Numbered from the stretch's first letter, positions 1 through 7,598 are shown. The stretch is DNA of 15,174 bases from Prolixibacteraceae bacterium (GCA_027858145.1 JAQIDF010000498.1:1-15174), one strand, 5' to 3'. The notes: a model not told the origin generated them from the letters alone. A program made the numbers and translations.

Positions 1-2010
1 ACGATTAAAAGAATATGCAAGTTTCAACACGCAGGGAATGATTGGTGCATTTCAATTCCACTTTGGTACGATTAAAAGAGCTTGTCGCCAATGTATTTTA
101 TTTTCCTTTTCGTATTTCAATTCCACTTTGGTACGATTAAAAGAGCTTTCCATTTTTCCCAAGCTAATTTCTTTGCTTATTTCAATTCCACTTTGGTACG
201 ATTAAAAGGTAATTTTCCAATTCATTACCAGCCTTTTGAATATATTTCAATTCCACTTTGGTACGATTAAAAGTTATACGGTTTGCCTGACCAGTATCGA
301 ATTGATAAAAATTTCAATTCCACTTTGGTACGATTAAAAGCATCTGTAAATGTGATAGTTTTATCGCTACTTGCTGATTTCAATTCCACTTTGGTACGAT
401 TAAAAGAAATCTGAAACTTTTGTAGCATCAGGAGTGATACCATTTCAATTCCACTTTGGTACGATTAAAAGCCGTTTTTTCAATGGCTTATATACACTGT
501 TACCTACATTTCAATTCCACTTTGGTACGATTAAAAGCTTTGGTTGCCAATGCAGATAAATCCTGTATTTCATATTTCAATTCCACTTTGGTACGATTAA
601 AAGGAAAAACAATTTAACAATAAATGAAATACAACACATTATTTCAATTCCACTTTGGTACGATTAAAAGGGCTGTTTTGTCACGTGCAAGTTCTTTATT
701 TAATATATTTCAATTCCACTTTGGTACGATTAAAAGAAATTGCTAAATATTCATTTAATTGCTCGGTTGTTTATTTCAATTCCACTTTGGTACGATTAAA
801 AGATTTTATGAACCACAAGCCTTATTTAACGTACAATGATTTCAATTCCACTTTGGTACGATTAAAAGTAAAATTTCTCTGCTCTCCATTGAGTAAATTA
901 CAAATTTCAATTCCACTTTGGTACGATTAAAAGCAGCTTGAACATACGCAACTTACATCCTCACACATTAATTTCAATTCCACTTTGGTACGATTAAAAG
1001 CTACCGGCTGCTGGTTCAGTCAGTGATCGAATAACAGATTTCAATTCCACTTTGGTACGATTAAAAGCACGGATCTGATGTGTATTATTCTGAATTTTTT
1101 GAAATTTCAATTCCACTTTGGTACGATTAAAAGTGAACTCGAATAAGTTGTTGATTGAAATCGTTAATAAATTTCAATTCCACTTTGGTACGATTAAAAG
1201 ACATACCATTAAATGTGTTGTAGCTTCCAGTCGTGTATTTCAATTCCACTTTGGTACGATTAAAAGCGTTTTTAGCGAGAAAAACCAACGGGTTAAAATT
1301 ATATTTCAATTCCACTTTGGTACGATTAAAAGGCAACAGCACCGACCCAATCTTGCTTAGCCATGCATTTCAATTCCACTTTGGTACGATTAAAAGAAAC
1401 GGTACCAGAGGGCTAACCAAAAGCGAAAAATCATATTTCAATTCCACTTTGGTACGATTAAAAGCTCGGATATGCAGCAAGGTCGCAAAAATCTAAGCGA
1501 ATTTCAATTCCACTTTGGTACGATTAAAAGAAAAACGTCACGCAATCGGTATTATCTATTGTTCTATTTCAATTCCACTTTGGTACGATTAAAAGTTATT
1601 TGCAAGAAAGCCATTTAACGGAGCTTACGGGAATTTCAATTCCACTTTGGTACGATTAAAAGACTTATTCCATGCGGTATAGATAGGATCGGTTTCATCA
1701 TTTCAATTCCACTTTGGTACGATTAAAAGTGGCTAAAAACCTCTTAGCAAAATGTTTTATAACGGATTTCAATTCCACTTTGGTACGATTAAAAGAAAGC
1801 TGAATGATTTAAGGGTGTCACTTATTGTTAATTTCAATTCCACTTTGGTACGATTAAAAGCATCTCCAACTATTGCAGCCAACGCCCCTTTTTGTGCATT
1901 TCAATTCCACTTTGGTACGATTAAAAGATGTTTTTTTCGATGTTCCCAATATGTATTTCGCCTCGGCTTTATTATAAAAAATTTCAATTCCACTTTGGTA
2001 CGATTAAAAG
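1..2010 (-). CRISPR. Type I-B-like CRISPR array, 31 repeats / 30 spacers, continuing left of the window
   Basis: A 30-nt repeat (plus strand starts ATTTCAATTCCAC and ends GATTAAAAG) recurs every 64-68 nt. The first full copy is at 49-78 and the last at 1981-2010; positions 1-11 are the end of a truncated copy. All full copies appear identical, and no spacer duplication was noticed. Spacers are 34-38 nt except the one at 1928-1980, which is 53 nt. Orientation: on the minus strand the repeat ends GGAATTGAAAT, giving the 8-nt ATTGAAAT tag expected after Cas6 cleavage in type I-B, and it resembles the well-known clostridial I-B repeat ending ATTGAAAC. Transcription is therefore inferred to be leftward from the leader at 2011-2231, making the right-hand spacers the newest. 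A weak CCA/TGG stem is the only repeat palindrome. Short apparent ORFs in the array are translations of the repeat and are not genes. Confidence 0.98.
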
Positions 2011-2060
2011 TCGCCATGATCTTCAAAAAAAAATATTGAAAATCAAACGTTTACTGTTAG

Positions 2061-2068
2061 CAAATATA
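2061..2068 (-). promoter_or_regulatory. Candidate -7 element of the array promoter
   Basis: On the minus strand this reads TATATTTG, an exact match to the Bacteroidota -7 consensus TAnnTTTG. Transcription would start near 2054, about 45 nt before the first repeat. No TTTG lies 19-20 nt upstream, so the -33 half is missing or divergent. Confidence 0.4.
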
Positions 2069-2085
2069 GCATTTTTATTTCTTTT

Positions 2086-2131
2086 TGTTGTCGATTAGTT
2101 AAACGGTGTTTTATACCGTATTTCGACAACA
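2086..2131. repeat. Nested inverted repeat in the leader
   Basis: TGTTGTCGA at 2086-2094 is the exact reverse complement of TCGACAACA at 2123-2131. Inside it, ACGGT (2103-2107) pairs with ACCGT (2115-2119) across a 7-nt loop. The 8-mer TCGACAAC recurs once more at 2224-2231. In leftward transcription this dyad lies just upstream of the candidate promoter, so a protein-binding site is plausible, either an operator or a factor used in leader-dependent spacer integration. That role is inferred. Confidence 0.6.
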
Positions 2132-2231
2132 CAACTTATCTTTTTGATTTTCAACATGTCAAAGAACGATCCCTCAAATTGAGCTTATTAATTTATTGCT
2201 TTCTTCTCTGCTATTTCACAACATCGACAAC

Positions 2232-2495
2232 TTAAAGGAAATTGTCAACCGATTGCCTTTCTTTTCCAACAACCTCTTTTTTAAGCCACTTCTCGTTCCG
2301 GGTATTAAAAATTATAAGGCTATCCGTTTCTGTATCGATAATGTCGAGGGCTTCTTTTTTTAGCTCTAACAATTTTACTTCGCTAATTTCACCCTCTAAA
2401 ACTGAATTTTGTATCCAATTCAAATACCTGCGGCAGAGTTTTAACATCTTCCCTACCCGCTTTTGTCCTACATCGTAAACTAGTATTACGTACAT
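2232..2495 (-). CDS. cas2: CRISPR-associated endonuclease Cas2
   Basis: This 87-residue protein has the normal Cas2 length. It opens with MYVILVYDVG, the first beta strand of the ferredoxin-like fold, with the conserved metal-binding Asp at residue 8. The segment LNWIQNSVLEGEIS matches the second conserved Cas2 region, and a DSLIIF strand follows. Cas2 dimers bridge two Cas1 dimers in the integrase complex that inserts new spacers at the leader-proximal repeat. It is the last gene of the locus and sits directly beside the leader. A 148-nt gap filled by a GATTGA/TCAATC repeat element separates it from cas1, which is unusual because the two genes are usually close together. The assignment is secure. 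Confidence 0.95.
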   Translation of the reverse strand: MYVILVYDVGQKRVGKMLKLCRRYLNWIQNSVLEGEISEVKLLELKKEALDIIDTETDSLIIFNTRNEKWLKKEVVGKERQSVDNFL

Positions 2496-2517
2496 GTTTT
2501 TTAGTTATTTTGTTAAC

Positions 2518-2640
2518 AGTTGGATTGATGGGATTGATGGAGATTGAGGGAGATTGATGGAGATTGATATAGATTGATAAAGGCTGCTATCTCTCAATCT
2601 TTTTCATTCAATCTTTTTCCCTTCAATCTTTTCAACCATC
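2518..2640. repeat. GATTGA/TCAATC hairpin-type repeat element, copy A
   Basis: On the plus strand six GATTGA units (first at 2523, last at 2572, spaced 9-10 nt) are followed by a centre reading TAAAGGCTGC and then three TCAATC units (2594, 2608, 2623). GATTGA and TCAATC are reverse complements, so the whole forms a long imperfect hairpin with repeated arms. It fills the cas1-cas2 gap and is presumably transcribed with them. Its first 30 nt (2518-2547) are identical to 4191-4220, and the centre is nearly identical to that of copy B. Confidence 0.85.
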
Positions 2641-2643
2641 ATC

Positions 2644-3648
2644 CTACCACCACATTTTAAAAGGTTGATACTCCTCTATTCCCAACAAATGCTTTTGTAT
2701 TTTGTAACATTCGAGTTTAATCAGATGCTTATAACTTACCGAACGGTTTAACGATCGATGCTTTATGGTTTCCTGCAAGCGGTCTTCAAATGCCTGTACA
2801 AATATTTTACGGCCTGCATTTTTCAAAAGAATTTTTTCCAGGTTTTCCTCAAAATGTTTAGATGTAATCATTTTCTTGTTCAACACCTTAAATATCACCC
2901 TGTCAACCAACAGTGGCTTAAACACTTCGGCCAAATCGAGCGAAAGCGAAAAGCGCCTTTCACCGGGTGAGTGCAAGTAACTAATTACCGGGTTAAGTTG
3001 TGTTTGGTGTATCGATCGTAAACACTGACTGTAGCACATCATATTACCAAATGAAACCAGTGCATTCACCTCATTTTTTGGCGGACGATAGCTACGACCA
3101 TCCATACTGAAATCGTTGATAATAAGCTCAAATGCCTCATAATAATGCTTTCGGATATTTCCTTCTACCCCCATCAACTGATCAATTTCAGTAACATTAA
3201 CCATTTGAGCCTGCAAAGCTTCGATTAATTCAATAATTGGTATCAAGTCTTTTCCACGCGAGTTATAGTAACGCAGGTTTTTAATCATGTTATACGAAGC
3301 CCCGTCGAGGATACGACGTGCAATGTCGATGCGCTTTTTCTTATTGTCGTAATGTTTTACTTGTGCCACAAGCATTTTTCCCGACAACAAAGCTTCGCGT
3401 GGCATAAACGAACCTGTGTAATTCTCGTAATAATCGAAAAAATGAACAGGTACTTGCTGTTTGCCCAAAAAATTATACATGGCAGAATTGGCATCGAGGT
3501 TACCAAAACAATATAGCTCATCGACATTCTCAACCGGCAGGAACCGGGGCTTTTGCTCATTCCCCTCTTCGTCGTAAGGCGTAAACTTTAGCGTATTATC
3601 GCGCCGCTGCAATTGGCCGGGGTTGAATAGGTAGTAAGTGCGTTTCAT
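2644..3648 (-). CDS. cas1: CRISPR-associated integrase Cas1
   Basis: This 334-residue protein is a full-length Cas1 of the type I-B kind. The N-terminal beta domain includes YYLFNPGQLQRRDNTL and VDELYCFGNLDAN. The C-terminal helical domain carries the metal ligands: Glu162 in LMGVEGNIRKHYYEAF, His226 in SYLHSPGERRFSLSL, and Asp238/Glu241 in LDLAEVFKPLLVDR. Cas1 catalyses the two transesterifications that join a prespacer to the first repeat. The gene starts inside the end of cas4 (ATGA, 4-nt overlap), indicating translational coupling of the adaptation genes. No frameshift or missing catalytic residue is visible, so the integrase is probably active. The long final spacer is therefore not explained by obvious Cas1 damage. 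Confidence 0.97.
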   Translation of the reverse strand: MKRTYYLFNPGQLQRRDNTLKFTPYDEEGNEQKPRFLPVENVDELYCFGNLDANSAMYNFLGKQQVPVHFFDYYENYTGSFMPREALLSGKMLVAQVKHYDNKKKRIDIARRILDGASYNMIKNLRYYNSRGKDLIPIIELIEALQAQMVNVTEIDQLMGVEGNIRKHYYEAFELIINDFSMDGRSYRPPKNEVNALVSFGNMMCYSQCLRSIHQTQLNPVISYLHSPGERRFSLSLDLAEVFKPLLVDRVIFKVLNKKMITSKHFEENLEKILLKNAGRKIFVQAFEDRLQETIKHRSLNRSVSYKHLIKLECYKIQKHLLGIEEYQPFKMWW

Positions 3649-4160
3649 AATTCAATCTCCTCCTCCGCATAACAAAAATCAAAATAACTACAATTCCTGC
3701 ATTTGCTTTTTTGAATACGTGACGGGCATTTTTCCTGATTTATGATCTGTTCAATTTCAATTAGCATATCATTGATAGCTTCACGGTCGGGAGTAGTTAA
3801 GAGCACTTCATCTGTTTTGTGCAGCCGTGGATATTCGAGCAAGCCGGTAGCACCCTCAACCCCGTTTTGCTCCAGTACATACAAATAATACTTTACCTGC
3901 CAATGGTGGGCTTCCTCGTGCTTGTCTGATTTTTTAATCTCGTGCACTACTTTGTCCTTTGCATCGTAATAATCAATTTTGATACCATCGATGGCTACTT
4001 CCTGGTATTTCTCATTACGGCGCGGATACGAAGTTTCATGTATCAGCTTTCCTTCATAAACCAGATCTGAGTTGCTTTCCATATTGATGCCGTTGGCAAA
4101 CAGCCATAGTTTACGGTGACATATCAGGCAGTAGTTAAAATGAGTTCCGGTGATGTGCAT
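3645..4160 (-). CDS. cas4: CRISPR-associated exonuclease Cas4
   Basis: This 171-residue protein is a typical compact Cas4 (RecB-like nuclease with an Fe-S cluster). Cys11 and/or Cys14 (FNYCLICHRKLW) at the N-terminus combine with Cys154, Cys157 and Cys163 (SKCRNCSYFDFC) near the C-terminus as likely 4Fe-4S ligands. Nuclease motifs are seen in order: LIHETSYPRR, then IDYYD (acidic metal ligand), VHEIKKSDK (the E-x-K motif), and the QVKYYLYVLE helix. Cas4 trims prespacers and selects them by PAM before integration. It overlaps cas1 by 4 nt, forming a compact cas4-cas1 unit with hairpin repeat elements on both outer sides. Confidence 0.95.
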   Translation of the reverse strand: MHITGTHFNYCLICHRKLWLFANGINMESNSDLVYEGKLIHETSYPRRNEKYQEVAIDGIKIDYYDAKDKVVHEIKKSDKHEEAHHWQVKYYLYVLEQNGVEGATGLLEYPRLHKTDEVLLTTPDREAINDMLIEIEQIINQEKCPSRIQKSKCRNCSYFDFCYAEEEIEL

Positions 4161-4190
4161 TGTTTATTAGTTTATTAGTCATCTGTCATT

Positions 4191-4425
4191 AGTTGGATTG
4201 ATGGGATTGATGGAGATTGATGGGAGATTGATGGGAGATTGACGGGAGATTGACGGGAGATTGATGGGAGATTGATGGAGATTGATGGAGATTGATGGAG
4301 ATTGATTAAGGCTGCGAACTTCAATCTTTTCCCATCAATCTTTTTCATTCAATCTTTTCCAATCAATCTTTTTCATTCAATCTTTCTTCAATCAATCTTT
4401 TCTAATCAATCTTTCTCAATAAATC
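4191..4425. repeat. GATTGA/TCAATC hairpin-type repeat element, copy B (expanded)
   Basis: This is the larger relative of the element at 2518-2640, in the same orientation. Eleven GATTGA units (4196 to 4300, every 9-11 nt) lead to a centre with TTAAGGCTGC, then eight TCAATC units between 4321 and 4411. The opening 30 nt (4191-4220) equal 2518-2547. It occupies essentially all of the 265-nt gap between the 370-residue gene and cas4, and there is no gene in it. The different unit counts (11/8 against 6/3) suggest growth by slippage within a shared framework. Confidence 0.85.
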
Positions 4426-5538
4426 TCATTCAATTTTTTTGAAAGCGCCACATTTAAAGTCAGGCTCGTCACGCTGGTCATTTCGGTTCAGCAGGCAAAG
4501 CATGTCTTCTTCGGGATCGCCGATGTAAAACGATTTACATAACATACACAGGCTGGGTGTTGGTACCGTTCCCGGGTCGATACGACTGCCATCGTCGTTG
4601 AAAAAACCGTTTAATTCTTCGCCATAAATACTGCTATTTCTTAAATCTTGCCAGATAATAGCTCTTACATGTTGTTCGAGCCATGATTGTTTATAATTAA
4701 GCCAATTTTGCTTTTCGGCCGATTTAAGCACAACTGAATTGAACCTTTCTGCCCGGTTTTTTGAATTCAGCGCCTCGAACAATTTTGTTTGCATGGTATC
4801 ATTTAACAGCTGATTGATAAAATCTTCCATCATATTTTCTAACTCGAACCTTAGCAATGGTTCTACCGCAAAATGATCTCCCCAGATGTTGATTTCGTCG
4901 CTCCCTTCTTTATCGTTTATACCGATAAGTGTCCCAAACTCTTCAGGGTCGTCACAAACAGCTTGTGGGATTTTTTTCAATTCAAGGGTATCGGTAAACA
5001 GGAAACAAACCAATCCGGACTCGATGGTCTCGACCATTTCGGGAATAAGCGCTTCGTAGCATTCGGGAATCTCCCGTTCCAACTCAAAAAACTCTTCGTC
5101 ATCCGGCCATTCGTGGTCGCAGTCGCAAAAATCGCCATAAGGACAATTCATCGGATCACCGGTACAAAATTCAAGATCCATTCCCGACATAGGAAGATAC
5201 TGCACCGGGTGATGCCAATTGCTGGTTATTGTATCATAGAGCCATTCTTTGGGCATACCTTTTGGTGCATCAATCAATTTTATTAAAAGCGAATCGAGCA
5301 CTTCAAATATGGCATCGAGAACACCCCTCCAATGACGACAATGAAGGTTGTTAATATGTGGGAAAGCTTCCTGTTTGATACCCGTAAGCTCTTCGATGGT
5401 TTTATACGGAACCATTGACAGTTCTGCCATTGAAGGATCATCGTCGAAAACAGGTGGTGTTTCAAAATAAAATGGTTTTGGCGGGTTTTTGGCAGCCTGC
5501 TGTAAGTCTTCAATTAATTGTTGTATGTACTTATCCAT
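4426..5538 (-). CDS. Cysteine-rich protein of unknown function, CRISPR-locus island gene 3
   Basis: I do not recognise this 370-residue protein. It is acidic and soluble, with no signal peptide or membrane segment. Two cysteine clusters stand out: Cys125, 132, 138 and 140 (FCTGDPMNCPYGDFCDCDHE) in the middle, and at the C-terminus Cys331-x2-Cys334, Cys348 and Cys363, spaced like a small zinc ribbon and ending KCGAFKKIE. Metal binding is therefore plausible but inferred. The N-terminus is rich in Gln and Pro. Residues 55-110 contain a His/Trp-rich stretch (HINNLHCRHWRG and ITSNWHHPVQYLP). It is the last of three co-directional non-cas genes between cas7 and cas4, lying 118 nt after the 423-residue gene. 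It could be an accessory CRISPR gene or cargo. Confidence 0.85.
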   Translation of the reverse strand: MDKYIQQLIEDLQQAAKNPPKPFYFETPPVFDDDPSMAELSMVPYKTIEELTGIKQEAFPHINNLHCRHWRGVLDAIFEVLDSLLIKLIDAPKGMPKEWLYDTITSNWHHPVQYLPMSGMDLEFCTGDPMNCPYGDFCDCDHEWPDDEEFFELEREIPECYEALIPEMVETIESGLVCFLFTDTLELKKIPQAVCDDPEEFGTLIGINDKEGSDEINIWGDHFAVEPLLRFELENMMEDFINQLLNDTMQTKLFEALNSKNRAERFNSVVLKSAEKQNWLNYKQSWLEQHVRAIIWQDLRNSSIYGEELNGFFNDDGSRIDPGTVPTPSLCMLCKSFYIGDPEEDMLCLLNRNDQRDEPDFKCGAFKKIE

Positions 5539-5656
5539 AGGGTATTTTTTTTGGTTTCATGTTGGTTATTCTAAGCTTTCAATTTGAAACGAAATTTCAT
5601 ACGATCCATCAGTTGTTTTGCACTCATATTATTTATATTTCATAAAAAATGATCCA

Positions 5657-6928
5657 TTAACTTTGAAATATTTTAGAAAATAATTTTGATAGCAAAGTAT
5701 TCGTTAATTGCACATCAAATTCATCCGAATCCCAGTCTTCATCCTCATCCATTCCAAGCCACTCTTTAAATTCCAGATGTTCAGGGTCGTTTTTATCGGA
5801 TAGACTTTGGAGCATGTTTACATATCCCCCAACGCCTCCGCAATCATCGGGCGGACAAGCACCTTCTCCATCCATTAGTTCAGGTATCTGTGATGTATCG
5901 GGAAGTACTTTTTCCAGTGTTATGGTGTGTTCCCACGAATCGCCAAAATCGTATATATAAACAAACGTATCGCCTGTTTTTTTGAAAATTTGGCTAAGCG
6001 GAGTTTCTTTTGCTTCTATTTGTTGTTGATCGCCAACATCTAAATACTCATATATTTCGGCAATAACCGTTTCCGAGTCGAACCCGTTTTCAGAAAACTG
6101 GAACAAGTGATTGTTTGCCCATCCCATCACAGCCTGCAATACATAATGCATATGCATAAACGTATAATACGAGGGCACGGTTATACTGCGCCATACGCGG
6201 GGATTGTCAAGTCCGTCGAGTACTACTTTAAACTGAAAGGTATTGCTGCCTTCCATCACGCTTTCATTAAAACTCAGAGAAGGATCATAATATTCATCAT
6301 CAAATTCTTCATCATCGAAGTCTTCATCATCGAAGTCTTCATCGTCAAAGTCTTCATCCATTGTATCAATAAAATTATAATTACCCGGGCCGGCTGCTTT
6401 TTCAAGCTGTGCAATTATAGATTTGCCCTGCACTTCAGAATCGTATGGCCCCTTCACGTAACATGGTAAACCATCCATACCACACTCAATATCTATTAGT
6501 TCTATATCGTCGGTATCTTCTTCGAGTATGTATTGTGCAACCGAGTTAAATTCGGGATGGGGTTTAAAGCCAAATTCTTCAGCATATTCCACCCCTGCAA
6601 AAATGATGTTGTGTGCCAAGGCGTATGGAATGGTTGCGGCATCGGCATTTTTGCTGAATTTATCAATAAATTCACGGTATTCTATATTGCTTATATTGAA
6701 ATGGTAAAATGCTTCTTTTACTCCAAGGCACTTTAAATCGACCAAATACAAGCCCATGGTTATATTGCTGTTAGAGTGTTTTCGGGATACAATAATATTA
6801 GCTATCCCTGCTTTTTGCCAATCGGTATTGATATAGCACTCAAAAATTGGTAAGCTACGCGCCTTTTGACGAATATAATTTTTAGGACTCAACATTTGCA
6901 CTACTTTTCCTTTTTTCTTATTCACCAT
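5657..6928 (-). CDS. pRiA4b ORF-3-like domain protein, CRISPR-locus island gene 2
   Basis: This 423-residue protein is built in three parts. Residues about 25-180 (FECYINTDWQKAGIANIIVS, then GLYLVDLKCLGVKEAF) resemble an uncharacterised N-terminal domain that I recall alongside similar partners in other bacteria. Residues 190-215 are an acidic linker of DEDFD repeats. Residues about 230-390 match the plasmid pRiA4b ORF-3 family: FQFKVVLDGLDNPRVWR, MGWANNHLFQF, YIYDFGDSWEH and DGEGACPPDDCGGVGGY are its hallmark blocks. That family is common in mobile and plasmid DNA and its biochemical role is unknown. A candidate promoter and a small 5'-leader hairpin precede it, so it may be expressed apart from the effector genes. 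Family assignment of the C-terminal part is good; any CRISPR role is speculative. Confidence 0.9.
   Translation of the reverse strand: MVNKKKGKVVQMLSPKNYIRQKARSLPIFECYINTDWQKAGIANIIVSRKHSNSNITMGLYLVDLKCLGVKEAFYHFNISNIEYREFIDKFSKNADAATIPYALAHNIIFAGVEYAEEFGFKPHPEFNSVAQYILEEDTDDIELIDIECGMDGLPCYVKGPYDSEVQGKSIIAQLEKAAGPGNYNFIDTMDEDFDDEDFDDEDFDDEEFDDEYYDPSLSFNESVMEGSNTFQFKVVLDGLDNPRVWRSITVPSYYTFMHMHYVLQAVMGWANNHLFQFSENGFDSETVIAEIYEYLDVGDQQQIEAKETPLSQIFKKTGDTFVYIYDFGDSWEHTITLEKVLPDTSQIPELMDGEGACPPDDCGGVGGYVNMLQSLSDKNDPEHLEFKEWLGMDEDEDWDSDEFDVQLTNTLLSKLFSKIFQS
6293..6352. repeat. 15-nt tandem repeat coding an acidic linker
   Basis: Four 15-nt units (6293, 6308, 6323, 6338) of the form TTCATCATCGAAGTC encode DEDFD-type pentapeptides in the minus-strand gene at 5657-6928. 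Two units (6308 and 6323) are identical. Multiples of 15 keep the frame, so the linker can lengthen or shorten freely. Confidence 0.9.
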
Positions 6929-6969
6929 TTTTTCATTTTTTATTTGTAACCTTTTGAAGGTTAAAAATA

Positions 6970-6999
6970 CAAGCTATTGCCGATAAAAAAAACAACAAA
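6970..6999 (-). promoter_or_regulatory. Candidate internal promoter for the 423-residue gene
   Basis: On the minus strand TTTG (6999-6996), a 19-nt spacer and TAGCTTG (6976-6970) approximate the Bacteroidota -33/-7 pattern TTTG...TAnnTTTG. The start would lie about 35 nt before the ATG at 6928. The transcript leader would contain a perfect 6-bp hairpin, AACCTT/AAGGTT with a 3-nt loop, at 6948-6962. The -7 match is imperfect. Confidence 0.35.
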
Positions 7000-7019
7000 G
7001 TGAATATTTTAGTTTTTTC

Positions 7020-7034
7020 ACCCCTGGCAGGGGT
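7020..7034. repeat. CCCTG-type REP palindrome
   Basis: ACCCCTGGCAGGGGT is a hairpin with 7-bp arms and a single-base loop. The same arms recur at 7723-7737. It lies in the gap between the 165- and 423-residue genes. Confidence 0.7.
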
Positions 7035-7057
7035 AGAATTTGATAAAATTCGCAAGG

Positions 7058-7555
7058 TTAAAAATGATCATAATCAAATCGCTCAATAGTTATTGAAATA
7101 TCATCTGTTTTTAACGTTGTTATATGCCAATAATCTACTTTGGGTGGATTTTCGATAAAATTAAATAATTGTGTATAATTTAATGGTGATACACATTCAA
7201 ATGGAGTTGCATCCTCAATAAAAAAACCAAGACTGTTGAAAGCTTTTTTGATATTGTTTATATATTCCTGTTTCTGAACTTCGCTGAGTGCATTGGGATG
7301 TGGAAAGTTCAATTCCATGTCACGAATAACAGAAAACGGATTTTTGACAGGTTCAACAGGAACCACTTCTCCGGTAAAATCGCCCAAATAACCATCGTAA
7401 ACCTCCATAAAATCGACATGATAACAAAGTTCTGATTCCAGTTTTCGCAATGTTTTAGGAAGAGCCTTAAGCCTTCGTTTTTCATTCTGAGCCTCAATGT
7501 TTTGCTCCTTCAGTTTTTGCTTTCTGATTTTTGATCGTTGGTTAAAATTGCTCAT
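7058..7555 (-). CDS. Hypothetical protein, CRISPR-locus island gene 1
   Basis: I do not recognise this 165-residue protein. The first 40 residues are strongly basic and predicted helical or coiled (QRSKIRKQKLKEQNIEAQNE onward), possibly binding nucleic acid or a partner. The remainder looks like a small mixed alpha/beta domain with YHVDFMEVYDGYLGDF, then AFNSLGFFIED and a C-terminal WHITTLKTDDISITIERFDY. No transmembrane segment, signal peptide or metal-binding cluster is evident. It follows cas7 after 220 nt of repeats and palindromes and precedes the 423-residue gene by 129 nt, so it is not tightly coupled to the effector genes. The start at 7555 gives the full basic N-terminus. Coding is likely from length and composition; function is unknown. 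Confidence 0.75.
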   Translation of the reverse strand: MSNFNQRSKIRKQKLKEQNIEAQNEKRRLKALPKTLRKLESELCYHVDFMEVYDGYLGDFTGEVVPVEPVKNPFSVIRDMELNFPHPNALSEVQKQEYINNIKKAFNSLGFFIEDATPFECVSPLNYTQLFNFIENPPKVDYWHITTLKTDDISITIERFDYDHF

Positions 7556-7598
7556 ATACTTTTTTGTTGATTCATTTACTTTTTTGTCCGGGCTTTAG

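Larger units (their letters stand above)
2011..2231 (-). promoter_or_regulatory. CRISPR leader between cas2 and the array
   Basis: This gene-free, AT-rich stretch of 221 nt lies between the last perfect repeat and the cas2 stop codon. With the array read leftward it sits directly upstream of the first repeat, where a leader is expected. It contains a TAnnTTTG-type promoter element (2061-2068), a nested inverted repeat (2086-2131) and a third copy of the 8-mer TCGACAAC at 2224-2231. No degenerate repeat is visible between 2011 and 2060. The assignment rests on repeat orientation plus position; there is no direct evidence of transcription. Confidence 0.75.

Noticed and set aside
1..48. Leader lying to the left with the array transcribed on the plus strand
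   Set aside because: The plus-strand repeat ends GATTAAAAG, whereas the minus-strand form ends ATTGAAAT, the type I-B handle. The AT-rich leader-like region next to cas2 also supports leftward transcription.
1955..1980. A degenerate repeat copy inside the 53-nt spacer
   Set aside because: Only ATTTC and a few scattered positions align, and it would abut the next repeat without a spacer. The resemblance is no better than chance in AT-rich DNA.
82..2039. Several apparent ORFs on both strands with recurring peptides such as FNSTLVRLK or FQFHFGTIKR
   Set aside because: These are translations of the 30-nt CRISPR repeat in different frames; spacing and content follow the array exactly.
5571..5627. 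An 18-codon minus-strand ORF between the 423- and 370-residue genes
   Set aside because: Too short, with no ribosome binding site, recognisable motif or comparison to support translation.
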